Below, one piece after another: positions 22,597 to 30,467 of a stretch of DNA of 33,102 bases. Below the pieces are notes generated by a model that did not search any database, had not been told where the DNA came from, and saw only the letters and a list, made by a program, of their open reading frames with translations. A program made the translations under genes and the position numbers. Numbering within the stretch: position 1 is the stretch's first letter; every line of letters begins with the position of its first letter. Origin of the DNA: a virus; IMG/VR virus record IMGVR_UViG_3300037993_000335, positions 1 through 33,102 of that record; one strand, 5' to 3'.

Positions 22597-22815
22597 CTAC
22601 GAAAGTGCTATGTTGACGCCCAGGCCCGCAAGCGCGCCCGCTGCGGTGCCGCTCACGATGGTCGTGATAAACAATCGCCAATTGAACGGTGCTCCGGCTG
22701 CGGCGGAATTGTATCCGCGCAGGTCAGTCACGATGGCATAGAGCAGCCCCACAATCGCGCCGGCAAGCGCGCGATGGATCGTGACGCTGTTGATTGTCGG
22801 TTGAGTTGTCGGCAT
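22597..22815 (-). CDS. two-span membrane protein, holin-like, 72 aa
   Basis: Hydrophobic segments at about 14-30 (RALAGAIVGLLYAIVTDL) and 46-70 (RLFITTIVSGTAAGALAGLGVN), with a short polar link, match small class II-type holins or phage membrane proteins. The start overlaps the stop of the NlpC/P60-like gene (TGATG). A role in releasing a lytic enzyme is inference from context. Confidence 0.55.
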   Translation of the reverse strand: MPTTQPTINSVTIHRALAGAIVGLLYAIVTDLRGYNSAAAGAPFNWRLFITTIVSGTAAGALAGLGVNIALS

Positions 22816-23390
22816 CAGAGAATCCTCCCGATGAACGAAATTTGGGATGGCGCAGGAATGTCGCCCGGCGCGACAAAGTTGTGCGGGTTATCAGGAATTG
22901 GACAACCCATCGCTTGATAAATCGCCTGCACAAGCTCAGAACATACCCAGGATTTCCCGTTCGGAATTTCCGGGGCGATGGGCCAGCCCATATTCCTCAG
23001 TGCGTCCTTAGCGATGTCTAAATCGGCGTAAGCCTTGCCAAGCTGTTGCATCGCAAATGCAATCCCCGCAGCAGCGTTCTGCGGAGGAAGTCCGCCCCAT
23101 CGGGCAACTGCGATTGAACCAGGATATGGATTATCGCTGTTGTTGTAATCTTCGGTTTCCCAAACCAAAGGGACAATCCGAACCAGCGGCGAATAGGCTT
23201 CCAAGGTGAACCATCTACCGTTGATTTGGACCGCGATGCCGACGTGACCGAAAAGAGAATTCGTCACGTCCTCAATCACTTTGCTCAGAAAATCTCTGCC
23301 GGAGAAAAGCAGAATGTCGCCCCATTCCAAGGCATCCGCCGTTATCAGCGGCAATGCGGCAAGACTGGCGGGGGTCAAGGGGAGTGCCAT
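22815..23390 (-). CDS. NlpC/P60-superfamily (YiiX-like) cysteine hydrolase
   Basis: 191 aa. LEWGDILLFSG, then SLFGHVGIAV with His49 and TLEA with Glu64, and later WVCSELV with Cys150, are the signature order of the permuted YiiX/YebB branch, where His precedes Cys. Members hydrolyse amide or ester bonds in peptidoglycan peptides or lipids. It has no signal peptide. With adjacent holin-like genes it may be the phage endolysin or a tail-associated hydrolase. Confidence 0.7.
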   Translation of the reverse strand: MALPLTPASLAALPLITADALEWGDILLFSGRDFLSKVIEDVTNSLFGHVGIAVQINGRWFTLEAYSPLVRIVPLVWETEDYNNSDNPYPGSIAVARWGGLPPQNAAAGIAFAMQQLGKAYADLDIAKDALRNMGWPIAPEIPNGKSWVCSELVQAIYQAMGCPIPDNPHNFVAPGDIPAPSQISFIGRIL

Positions 23391-23445
23391 TTGAAAAGCT
23401 CGTAAGGTGGAGCGTTTTGAGCGCTATTGTCGCTCCCTCAACGAA

Positions 23446-23679
23446 TCAGGCTGAGTGTTCAAGCCATACCGTCACAGCCGGATGTCTTGCAGACCAATTC
23501 CTACTCGCGCCGCCCGACTTTTCCGAATCCGGCGAGGCAACACTTTCGGGAGCATTATTCGGTTCGGCCATTTCCCTTACCGAACCATTGCGCGACCCAG
23601 CCAAAGCCAAGCCGCTAAATCTGAGAACCAGCATACCGACGCGAGCCGACAAGTCAACGGAAATCGGGGCAAAAATCAC
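23446..23679 (-). CDS. hypothetical protein, 77 aa, GTG start
   Basis: The GTG at 23679 directly follows the TGA of the winged-helix gene. A weakly hydrophobic N-terminus (RVGMLVLRFSGLALAGS) is followed by a polar Ser/Ala/Glu-rich region. It might be a membrane-anchored peptide. Support comes only from spacing and frame. Confidence 0.4.
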   Translation of the reverse strand: MIFAPISVDLSARVGMLVLRFSGLALAGSRNGSVREMAEPNNAPESVASPDSEKSGGASRNWSARHPAVTVWLEHSA

Positions 23680-23952
23680 TCATGTCGCCGACTCCAGCAG
23701 CGCCGCGACGGCAAAACCATCCTGCACTATGCGCGGCCAGCCGTCCATTTCCGTCAGAATAATTTCTACCGCCCCAGCGCGCTTCACCCTCACCCGGTAT
23801 CCCGCAGCGCTCAGCCGACGCACGCATGCCAGGACGTGTTTCACCGTCAGGCACAACTCCGCAGCGATTTCGCTTGGCGTCACGCCGCGATTAGGACGGC
23901 GAAGCATAGTCAGAACCTGTCCGTCGATGGGGTCTAAGTCGGCGGCGTTCAC
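23680..23952 (-). CDS. winged helix-turn-helix regulator, 90 aa
   Basis: DGQVLTMLRR, then VTPSEIAAELCLTVKHVLACVRRLSAAG and a wing VRVKRAGAVEIIL fit the HTH_11/BirA-like winged helix. It overlaps the NusG-like gene stop (ATGA), so the two are co-expressed. A transcription regulator acting with the NusG-like protein on the late operon is plausible. No effector domain follows. Confidence 0.7.
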   Translation of the reverse strand: MNAADLDPIDGQVLTMLRRPNRGVTPSEIAAELCLTVKHVLACVRRLSAAGYRVRVKRAGAVEIILTEMDGWPRIVQDGFAVAALLESAT

Positions 23953-24572
23953 GCCTCACTCCTCAGCCTGCGCTCATAGTCCACAATCTCGTCGTCATCC
24001 ATCTCGTGCAGCAGGTGCTTTGGAATCCGCCATGCCACGCTATCCGCCATGATCCGCACGCGAAGCACAAATAGTCCGTCATCGAGAGCCTCTAAGATTC
24101 CGACCTGCCCAACCATCGGATGCGGCGACAAAATTTGATGCAGCCGACCGATTGGAAGTCCCGTATATCGTTTGGCCCGCGGATCGTTCAAGAGCATTCT
24201 ACGAATCTCGTCCACTTCCCGTATAAACCGCGCTTGGTTGGCAATCGTCAGTTTCTTTAAGACCTTGTGGCTTGTGATTGCGGCATATTGCGCCTCTGCA
24301 TCTCCGGCAAAAAAGCTGTAGCGGGCGAAATACGGCCGCCATTCTTCCCGGCTGACGCCGAACCGCTCGATCACTTTCAGGCCCATCGGCGTATAGGCTG
24401 CAACCCCAATGTCCCGCATAAGGTTGACGAAAAGAGACTCCTCGCCGGTTTTGACTTGAACCACGAACCAAGGATCAGCAACAGCGGAAAGGTCAAAATC
24501 GTTTGGACAATCCGACGGCGGGGGAAGGACTTGGAGCGACTCCGATGCTTCACAAATTGCGGTGCTATCCAT
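23949..24572 (-). CDS. NusG-like transcription factor (RfaH/LoaP-type)
   Basis: 207 aa from ATG 24572. Residues 34-125 match an NGN domain: PWFVVQVKTGEESLFVNLM at its start, then YTPMGLKVIERFG and RPYFARYSFF. A shorter C-terminal region (about 150-185, GQVGILEALDDGLFVLRV) resembles a KOW barrel. NusG proteins bind RNA polymerase through the NGN domain and increase processivity; specialised paralogs act on single operons. Here it is the first gene of an 11-kb operon, behind a promoter and a leader hairpin. That context suggests operon-specific antitermination. Confidence 0.72.
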   Translation of the reverse strand: MDSTAICEASESLQVLPPPSDCPNDFDLSAVADPWFVVQVKTGEESLFVNLMRDIGVAAYTPMGLKVIERFGVSREEWRPYFARYSFFAGDAEAQYAAITSHKVLKKLTIANQARFIREVDEIRRMLLNDPRAKRYTGLPIGRLHQILSPHPMVGQVGILEALDDGLFVLRVRIMADSVAWRIPKHLLHEMDDDEIVDYERRLRSEA

Positions 24573-24607
24573 GCGCCGTCCGAAAATGTCAAGCCTACCG
24601 GCAATGA

Positions 24608-24625
24608 CAACCGGAATCCCGGTTG
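24608..24625 (-). promoter_or_regulatory. leader hairpin upstream of the NusG-like gene
   Basis: CAACCGG-GATT-CCGGTTG on the minus strand forms a perfect 7-bp stem with a 4-nt loop, between the promoter at 24653-24680 and the ATG at 24572. A compact leader hairpin is the type of element that specialised NusG factors recognise (established for LoaP). Confidence 0.5.
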
Positions 24626-24652
24626 CCAAGGCGTCTGACCCAATGGTGGGGG

Positions 24653-24680
24653 ATTATACGATGCGAATCTTGGATTGCAA
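24653..24680 (-). promoter_or_regulatory. late-operon sigma70-like promoter
   Basis: On the minus strand, TTGCAA (24680-24675), a 16-bp spacer and a consensus TATAAT (24658-24653). Transcription would start near 24646 and give a leader of about 75 nt. Confidence 0.6.
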
Positions 24681-24731
24681 CAGGTTTATGAACCACGCGC
24701 CAACTTTCGGCAGAATTCTTGAACTTCAGAC

Positions 24732-24759
24732 TTGACGCACCAAGGACACGTTCTATACT
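24732..24759 (+). promoter_or_regulatory. divergent promoter with no gene downstream
   Basis: TTGACG (24732-24737), a 16-bp spacer and TATACT (24754-24759). It points right into 24766-25331, where I see no plus-strand gene and then only genes on the minus strand. It may make a non-coding or antisense RNA. Confidence 0.45.
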
Positions 24760-25216
24760 TGGCGGCGCATAAAAATAGCCACTGGGGTCTGTCGGCCCAG
24801 CGGCTAGAATTTCGACGGTTGCGGCGTCGAGAACTGAAGCATCTTACCGAACGCTTCCACCTCTCGCAAGCCCAAAATCGTTGAAATTCGTATAAAGACG
24901 CGCCCTGACGCCAGCCGCGTATAAATGACGGCCCTTTTGCGGCAACGGTCGTGCTGGCATGGAGTAACGTCCATAGGGACGAGCGGAACGGCCAGCGATT
25001 CAAGAGCCGTTGAGTCCGCCGAAAACGATATTTCGGCATGGCAAGTTTGGCGTACAGCCCCAGTATCATACGATACCGGCCAGCTTAGGCGCGAGGCGTG
25101 CAGGATGAAACCACCACGCCCCGGTTAACCACCGCGCTCCCTGCATCGAAGTGTGCCGATGCCACGGCAAAAATGGTTAAGGTGCAGTAACGCAAGCGAC
25201 CCCTCCGAGCCTCACG

Positions 25217-25288
25217 CCGGTTGTGTCCCAGCGAAATCCGAAAGGTGGGTTTCGCTGCGCTCGCCCCCACTCGCATCATCCGGTTGTG
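25217..25288. repeat. REP-like palindrome flanked by direct repeats
   Basis: AGCGAAA (25230-25236) pairs with TTTCGCT (25250-25256) around a loop, followed by GCGCTCG. The word GGTGGGTTTCGCTGCGCTCG resembles palindromes found in many bacterial genomes. CCGGTTGTG occurs on each side (25217-25225 and 25280-25288). Confidence 0.5.
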
Positions 25289-25331
25289 ACGCAGCAGGAG
25301 TCCAGCCACGGGCGTTTTCCATCCGACGTAA

Positions 25332-25829
25332 TCAGGCCAACGAATTTGCCGCAACCACGGCACCAGTGATTTGCAACGCCTTCACTCTATCCGCGCGTCG
25401 CGTCGGTTTAAGCCGCCGCACAAACATACGCTCCATCGTCACGCCTCGCCGAATCCGCTTCGCCAGCACGCTCCGGTTGATGCCAAGCTGTTTCGCGGCC
25501 CTCGCCATCGGCATTCTGCCCCACGGAGTCTCCATCCAATGCGTCGTGCGCCGGTTGCTCGCCTGCATCTCGATTTTCACCCAGGAGCAGTTTCCCGGCT
25601 CGTAGTTTCCTGTGTGACAATTAGCGCGTTCGATGCTCGCACCCGGAAACCACGTTGGAAGCATATCGTCCCTGAAGTTCTCGAAGTTCTGCCAGCGCTC
25701 GCATACCTTGATGCCGCGTTCGCCGTAGTCCTTGTAGGGCGTCGAATTGGGATTGCGGCATCGCTGGATCATGTCGTGCCAAATCCGATAGATCGGGTGC
25801 TTTGACAAACCGTGGGTGCGCTTTCCCAT
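25332..25829 (-). CDS. HNH/NUMOD-like phage protein, 165 aa
   Basis: The N-terminal part HPIYRIWHDMIQRCRNPNS, then YGERGIKVCERW, ENFRDDM and GNYEPGNCSW, is a pattern I know from phage proteins related to HNH homing endonucleases, with a C-terminal NUMOD-like helix-turn-helix (MARAAKQLGINRSVLAKRIRRG). Clear HNH catalytic His residues are not all present: ERANCHTGNYEP replaces the usual His-Asn core. It may therefore be a DNA-binding derivative or a weak nickase. The ATG 25829 follows the preceding stop by one base. Confidence 0.65.
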   Translation of the reverse strand: MGKRTHGLSKHPIYRIWHDMIQRCRNPNSTPYKDYGERGIKVCERWQNFENFRDDMLPTWFPGASIERANCHTGNYEPGNCSWVKIEMQASNRRTTHWMETPWGRMPMARAAKQLGINRSVLAKRIRRGVTMERMFVRRLKPTRRADRVKALQITGAVVAANSLA

Positions 25830-25830
25830 C

Positions 25831-26055
25831 TCAGTTCCCGTTTGCAACCACCAGCAACTCCGGTCGATGCTCGTTTGTCTGCGCTCGCCCGTCGAGCCGG
25901 ACGTACCGCCAGCGCTCGCCTTCGGGGTACAGTTCGCTCACCAGCGGATGCTCATAGAATCGGCAGACAATGCGGGCCAGCTTGAACGCCGACAGGCGCT
26001 TGGCCAAGTCGCGGTGGACCTCGGTCCAATGGTCAAGTATCTTCCGTCTTGTCAT
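25831..26055 (-). CDS. hypothetical protein, 74 aa
   Basis: The start overlaps the upstream stop (ATGA). A basic helical N-terminus (MTRRKILDHWTEVHRDLAKR) leads to a Tyr/Arg-rich segment and a beta end. No family recognised. Part of the early operon. Confidence 0.55.
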   Translation of the reverse strand: MTRRKILDHWTEVHRDLAKRLSAFKLARIVCRFYEHPLVSELYPEGERWRYVRLDGRAQTNEHRPELLVVANGN

Positions 26056-26150
26056 CGCCTAATCCACACAAGTTCATGCACCGTCGATCCATCAAGCGCC
26101 TCTCCGGCGTGCTCAATCGCGCCGCAAATTGTCCGGCCATCAAAACTCAC
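26052..26150 (-). CDS. mini-gene, 32 aa, GTG start
   Basis: The GTG at 26150 lies inside the end of the preceding mini-gene, and the TGA 26054-26052 overlaps the next ATG. The peptide FDGRTICGAIEHAGEALDGS reads like a small beta-alpha unit. It fits the tight tiling of this operon. Function unknown. Confidence 0.4.
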   Translation of the reverse strand: MSFDGRTICGAIEHAGEALDGSTVHELVWIRR

Positions 26151-26250
26151 AACTCGGCAGCATCCCGTCCGCCGCCTTTGGGCGCATGTAGAACAAGAGC
26201 CAGCCTATTTCTTTTTCCTCATTGGCCAATACCAACAATTCTTTAGCCAT
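26140..26250 (-). CDS. mini-gene, 36 aa, nested start
   Basis: The ATG 26250 (MAKELLVLANEEKEIGWLLF) lies inside the 3' end of the 26205 gene, and the TGA at 26142-26140 overlaps the next frame. An amphipathic helix with an aromatic patch is likely. The reading frame looks coding, but support is by eye only. Confidence 0.4.
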   Translation of the reverse strand: MAKELLVLANEEKEIGWLLFYMRPKAADGMLPSCEF

Positions 26251-26543
26251 TGCACCCATCCGTCCGGCATCGGTGGAAATGGATGTCCGTAGAGCACAAC
26301 CTGCCCAATGTAAGTCGAAAGCTCTAACAGTTCTCGCGGTCTTTCCGATGCAATGCGGAAAAACCAATCTGGATCGGCCATTGCATAGCACTTCGCAAGT
26401 TTTCCAAGCGCGCAGAGCAACGTCACCTCGTCTTTTTTATCTTCCGCATCCAAGATTATCTGCACACTGTCCGGCTGCCATCGTGCTCCCCATGCAACCA
26501 ATTCGCTATCTAGCCGTGTCCATTGATGCCTTGAATGCTGCAC
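26205..26543 (-). CDS. hypothetical protein, 112 aa
   Basis: GTG start one base after the preceding stop, with GGGGAA upstream. The protein is helical with many Trp and Leu residues (DSELVAWGARWQPDSVQIIL, LGKLAKCYAMADPDWFF) and a basic end. No known family. Early operon. Confidence 0.6.
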   Translation of the reverse strand: MQHSRHQWTRLDSELVAWGARWQPDSVQIILDAEDKKDEVTLLCALGKLAKCYAMADPDWFFRIASERPRELLELSTYIGQVVLYGHPFPPMPDGWVQWLKNCWYWPMRKKK

Positions 26544-26544
26544 G

Positions 26545-26799
26545 TTATTCCCCTTTCAATTCCAGAGCGAACGTCAGAGGCGGACCGACCCCCGCAATTT
26601 TTGCGGAGGTCAGCAATTCCGTCGCGTGAGTCGTCGGCGTTGCGTCCAGGGGCGTCATTGTTATCGCGGTCCACCTGGCTTTCACCCTTAGCGCCGCGTC
26701 GTGGCTAGTAGCCGGGCCGTGTTTCGGATACCTTACCCAGCGTCCATCGAAGTTATCGCCGTCTCTGCCCGTAGCACGGATATCCAGACGGATTGTCAA
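26545..26799 (-). CDS. hypothetical protein, 84 aa
   Basis: The start overlaps the primase stop. The first half is beta-like and Arg/Gly-rich (TIRLDIRATGRDGDNFDG); the C-terminus has Pro/Thr/Leu content. Gene order behind the primase suggests a replication accessory protein. No motif identified. Confidence 0.55.
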   Translation of the reverse strand: MTIRLDIRATGRDGDNFDGRWVRYPKHGPATSHDAALRVKARWTAITMTPLDATPTTHATELLTSAKIAGVGPPLTFALELKGE

Positions 26800-27725
26800 T
26801 AAGCGTAAGCGGCCTGCGATAGGTCAGCCGTCGCGCTGTTTTTTCTGCTCACTGTCCAGTTCGTATTTTGAATCAGGAAATCCACATCGGCGCGAGTAGC
26901 TCCGGATCGAATCCACTCCCGCGCATCTTTGTTGCGCGGCGGCAGGATGATCTTTACGGGTCGAGCAATCGCCCGCGCAAGCGCAATCGCGCCGTCCTGA
27001 CCAGGATGGAATATTGAACCATCCCTACGTTGTTTTGCTTGGTCGCGATTCGCAAATATCACAATGTCCCGTCCGCGAATCGAGCGAACATAAGCAAGCG
27101 TGTCCTCGATTCCAGCAGAACAAGATTGCCGACCAATCACCGCATATTCCAAATCCAGCACCGCCGCCGTATCGGTCGGTCCCTCGCAAATTAAAAATGG
27201 TCCAATCGGCGACTGATTCGACGGAATGAACATTCCGCCTCGGCTGTCAGCGATGGCCCACTTTCGCCCAGCTTCGTTCCGCATGCGGATGCCGACGACG
27301 TGCCCGATCCAATTTCGCATGGGGAAGGCCCAAGCCGAGTGCTCTTTGTGCCATACCGCGCCGAGCCTGCGCAGGCTGGCCACAGAGACGCCGAGAGAAA
27401 CAGACAATCGCTCAAGTAGTGGCGAAAGGGTATCTATCCGGCATTGCTGCAAGATCGCCTCAAAATCAACGTGCGATTTCCTCTCCTCAGAGATAAGCGA
27501 CGGGGTTCGTGGAATTGATCGGCCGTCGATGCCAAGCGCCGCCCATATTGATTTTGTGGGGCAACCGGAAAAGCATTTTAGAATGATTCCCCCATCCTCT
27601 TTAGCGATCCAAATTCCGAGAGATGGGTGCTTGTCGTTGTGGGCCGGACAACAGGCCGTCCAACCACGCGAGGTGCGCCGCACCTTGCGCAAGTGGGAAA
27701 GAACATCTTGAACGCTCGGCATCAT
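26796..27725 (-). CDS. phage DNA primase (CHC2 zinc finger + TOPRIM)
   Basis: 309 aa from the ATGATG at 27725. The CHC2-type zinc finger is CCPAHNDKHPSL (Cys26, His29) with CFSGC (Cys51, Cys55). The TOPRIM domain has FLICEGPTD (Glu181 in EGPTD) and a later DIVIFANRDQ acidic strand, where Asn takes the place of the first Asp of the usual DxD. It would synthesise RNA primers for the phage fork together with the helicase encoded just upstream. No C-terminal helicase domain is fused. Confidence 0.8.
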   Translation of the reverse strand: MMPSVQDVLSHLRKVRRTSRGWTACCPAHNDKHPSLGIWIAKEDGGIILKCFSGCPTKSIWAALGIDGRSIPRTPSLISEERKSHVDFEAILQQCRIDTLSPLLERLSVSLGVSVASLRRLGAVWHKEHSAWAFPMRNWIGHVVGIRMRNEAGRKWAIADSRGGMFIPSNQSPIGPFLICEGPTDTAAVLDLEYAVIGRQSCSAGIEDTLAYVRSIRGRDIVIFANRDQAKQRRDGSIFHPGQDGAIALARAIARPVKIILPPRNKDAREWIRSGATRADVDFLIQNTNWTVSRKNSATADLSQAAYAY

Positions 27726-29407
27726 GCGATATTTTCCAGTCGGCTCTTCAGTTGGTATTGCATCAATTCTGGCGGTAGTCGCCAATTGTTCTTAGCAATG
27801 GCGTCAATCCATGGACCGCCTTGCGTTCTCTCAACGTCCGTTGGAAGCCGGAATCGCCAAAGGATTTTCTTCTGCTTGTAGCTGCACTCTTTTTTGTCCC
27901 AACCCCGAATGATTTGCCCGATCAATCGTTTGCAGTCTGCGTAGTTGTACTCGTCCGGATTGATTCCCTGCTTCAACAATAGATTGCGCTGCTTGTCGGT
28001 CAACACTCGCCCCTTGTCCCAGCCGCGCTCGCGCGATGGTTGCAAGTCGAACACGTCAAATGGATTGACCTCGCGCGAATTATATTGCGCGCTGGCACGA
28101 ATGTGCATCCGCCGTGCCGCCTCTTCGCGTTTTGCGCGTTCTACTTCTTCGTGCTTTTGTCGGGCGGCGTCTTGAATCTGTTGTCGCATGTCCACGGCCA
28201 TGCCGGTTTTGATCGCGTTCCGTGCCGCCAGTTCAAGAATCTCATCATCGTAATTCCCCCCAAGAATATCAGCACTGGTCATTAGCTTGTGCTTACCGCT
28301 ATTGCCAACAAAGTCGATGATTTCCAGCGATGGCTTGGCGCTCCCCGCAATCGCGGCCTTACGTTCCTCGCGGTTGGAGAATTGATCGACCAATCCAGGC
28401 ATTGGCCGCGTTCCCCGACCGGCCATCTGCGCATAAAGTGCCCGGCTCTTTGTGGGCCGCGCCATTATGATTACCTCTGTGGTCGGATCGTCATATCCTT
28501 CGGTCAATACACCGACGTTGATGATGAATTGGAATTTTTTAGAGGCGAATTCGCTTAGCATGTCTCGGCGAACGTCCTTCGGCGTTTCTCCGCAAAGCCA
28601 TTGAGCGCATTCCGGCTTGTGGCGATTGAGAATTTCGCACAGACGTTCCGCGTGTGCTACGCTTGCCGCAAAGATGATCGCTTTCCGTTCGCCGCAAATA
28701 TCCAAGCTTGGCGTAGCGATTTCGTGAAGCGCCTCTTCGTATTCCATAACTCGCGCAAGGTCGGCCCCGTTAAGATCGCCCGCCGTTGTCCGGCATGCGG
28801 AAATATCAAGGTTCTGGCAGATTACATATCGCTGCAAAATCGGAACGAGCCAGCCATCTTCAATGGCCTCGATAATCTCATAATCCATCGCAACACTATC
28901 GAATATCTGACCAAGCGCCTGCTCATCCGCTCGATCCGGCGTGGCGGTGACACCTAAAATTTTGCAGTTCGGATTCTTTCGGAAGTGGTCGATGACGAAT
29001 CTCCATGATTTCGCCGTACAGTGGTGGCATTCGTCACAAACAAGCATCGCGAAGTCTTGTGGATTGAACTTCTCAACGCGGCGAATCTCTCCGCCAGAAA
29101 TTAGCGTCTGTACCGAAGCGATCACTGTGCCTGATGAGAAAAGCCCAGTGCTTCCCTTCATCTCGGCCATCTCGATGCTTGGGTTTTCCCCGGTGATTTG
29201 TTTGATTCGGTTTGCGGCCTGCCAAATCAATTCCTCCCGGTGCGCTACGATCATCGCCCGTCCCAAATTATTCTTAGCAATCACATGACAAAAAATCTCC
29301 GTTTTTCCGGTCCCCGTGGGGAATACGAGAAGCGTCGATTGTTTCTCCTCCCATTCTCGATAGGTCGCATCGACAGCGGCAGCTTGATAATCTCTGAGTG
29401 CGTTCAT
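27722..29407 (-). CDS. SF2 DEAD/DECH-box helicase (UvsW/RecG-like type)
   Basis: 561 aa from ATG 29407. Motif I TGTGKT (31-36), motif Ia VAHREEL, motif II DECH (125-128), motif III TATP (154-157) and motif VI QMAGRGTRP (327-335) are all present, so a two-RecA-fold SF2 ATPase. A charged coiled coil (about 420-450, AARQKHEEVERAKREEAARR) and a C-terminal domain follow. Such proteins remodel branched DNA or restart replication. The start overlaps the ParB-like gene stop, and its own stop overlaps the primase start. Confidence 0.85.
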   Translation of the reverse strand: MNALRDYQAAAVDATYREWEEKQSTLLVFPTGTGKTEIFCHVIAKNNLGRAMIVAHREELIWQAANRIKQITGENPSIEMAEMKGSTGLFSSGTVIASVQTLISGGEIRRVEKFNPQDFAMLVCDECHHCTAKSWRFVIDHFRKNPNCKILGVTATPDRADEQALGQIFDSVAMDYEIIEAIEDGWLVPILQRYVICQNLDISACRTTAGDLNGADLARVMEYEEALHEIATPSLDICGERKAIIFAASVAHAERLCEILNRHKPECAQWLCGETPKDVRRDMLSEFASKKFQFIINVGVLTEGYDDPTTEVIIMARPTKSRALYAQMAGRGTRPMPGLVDQFSNREERKAAIAGSAKPSLEIIDFVGNSGKHKLMTSADILGGNYDDEILELAARNAIKTGMAVDMRQQIQDAARQKHEEVERAKREEAARRMHIRASAQYNSREVNPFDVFDLQPSRERGWDKGRVLTDKQRNLLLKQGINPDEYNYADCKRLIGQIIRGWDKKECSYKQKKILWRFRLPTDVERTQGGPWIDAIAKNNWRLPPELMQYQLKSRLENIA

Positions 29408-30402
29408 TTCTTCTGCTCCGCCGGAAGATTCCGAAAGACTTGTTCGCCGATCCATCCCCGGCCCTTGCACAGCTTACATTTACCGCCTAAGCCGCCATCT
29501 CCATTGCAAAGTGGACAGCGTGAGTGCGGCAGCGCAAACCGAAGATGCCGATGCACGTTATCACAGTCGATTTCAAAGGCATTGTCATTGAGGATCGCGT
29601 AAAGCGCGTCGCGAGATTTTACGGCGGCAAGCACGGCGGTCTTGAGTTTGCTCACGGCGCTCATAGCCCCGGTGATTTCGTCGCGTCGAGAGAAAACTTC
29701 GGCCACGCCCTTAACTTCAATGACGTGGCCGAGACTGTCCTTTACTTCACCACTCACGTTTTTCGGCGAGCGCATTTTTCGTTTTTTCTTCGCGTCCTCG
29801 CGCACTTTGGCGGCGGCGGCAACAACGGCATCTGGCCCCTTGGCCGCCATCTTCCGCTGTCTCTTCTTGGGCAGAGTTGCGACCTTAGCGGCGGCATCAA
29901 TACTAACGTCGCCATCGCTCGCCATCTTCTTGATCGGGGCCGCCGCGCCGTCTTCTATCGCCTTCACGGCATCAGCGGTTCTTGGCGACACATCGGCTAA
30001 ATCGCCCACTAAATCGCGCGTTTTTGCCTGATTTTCCAGGGGTTTTCCTGGGGGCAAATTTGCCCCCTTATGTTTAAGCTCCACTAACTTGATGGCTGCG
30101 GCTGTCCGCTGATAGTCGTTTAGATTGCGCCGACCACATTGGTTTTCTAGAACCCAAATCTTTGCCGCATCCATATCTGGAAAGCTGATCGACTTAACGA
30201 CATATCCGTATCCCTCCTTTCGACAAATCTTCAACCGACTATGCCCGTCTAGAAGGATATTTTTTTCTTTCCAGACTACAAGGGGATCGCGACATCCCTT
30301 TGCGGAGACAATTAAAGATCGTAGTGTCTCAAGTTCCTCTGGCGTCGGGGGTTCGAGGAGGGCGTCAATTTCTGGATGAGTTTGAAATCCGGTTTCGCTC
30401 AT
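29404..30402 (-). CDS. ParB-like protein with zinc-knuckle tail
   Basis: 332 aa. Residues about 8-100 are a ParB/Srx-like domain (HPEIDALLEPPTPEELETL, DPLVVWKEKNILLDGHSRLKIC, RRNLNDYQRTAAAIKL). The middle is basic and Ala/Lys-rich, with a HTH-like stretch (DVSPRTADAVKAIED). The C-terminus has CPLCNGDGGLGGKCKLCKGRGW, a DnaJ-like CxxC...CxxC zinc fold. No ParA is in view. It may bind DNA as a regulator or act as a phage CTPase/nuclease-type ParB. A 10-bp inverted repeat lies in its leader. Confidence 0.7.
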   Translation of the reverse strand: MSETGFQTHPEIDALLEPPTPEELETLRSLIVSAKGCRDPLVVWKEKNILLDGHSRLKICRKEGYGYVVKSISFPDMDAAKIWVLENQCGRRNLNDYQRTAAAIKLVELKHKGANLPPGKPLENQAKTRDLVGDLADVSPRTADAVKAIEDGAAAPIKKMASDGDVSIDAAAKVATLPKKRQRKMAAKGPDAVVAAAAKVREDAKKKRKMRSPKNVSGEVKDSLGHVIEVKGVAEVFSRRDEITGAMSAVSKLKTAVLAAVKSRDALYAILNDNAFEIDCDNVHRHLRFALPHSRCPLCNGDGGLGGKCKLCKGRGWIGEQVFRNLPAEQKK

Positions 30403-30467
30403 TGATCCTCTGTCCAGCCTACTTCACTTCGAGATATGCCCTGAACGCACGACCCAAGAGGAATTCC

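Larger units (their letters stand above)
24681..25331. other. 650-bp gene-poor control region
   Basis: Open frames here do not read like protein. The region holds a divergent promoter pair, a copy of the 19-bp repeat (24924-24942), the palindrome GTATC-ATAC-GATAC (25063-25076) and a REP-like palindrome near 25217-25288. It lies between the end of the early operon and the start of the late one. Confidence 0.5.

Noticed and set aside
24686-25069. A 127-codon minus-strand frame
   Set aside because: Its composition is unlike neighbours, it has no ribosome site, and it covers the promoter region.
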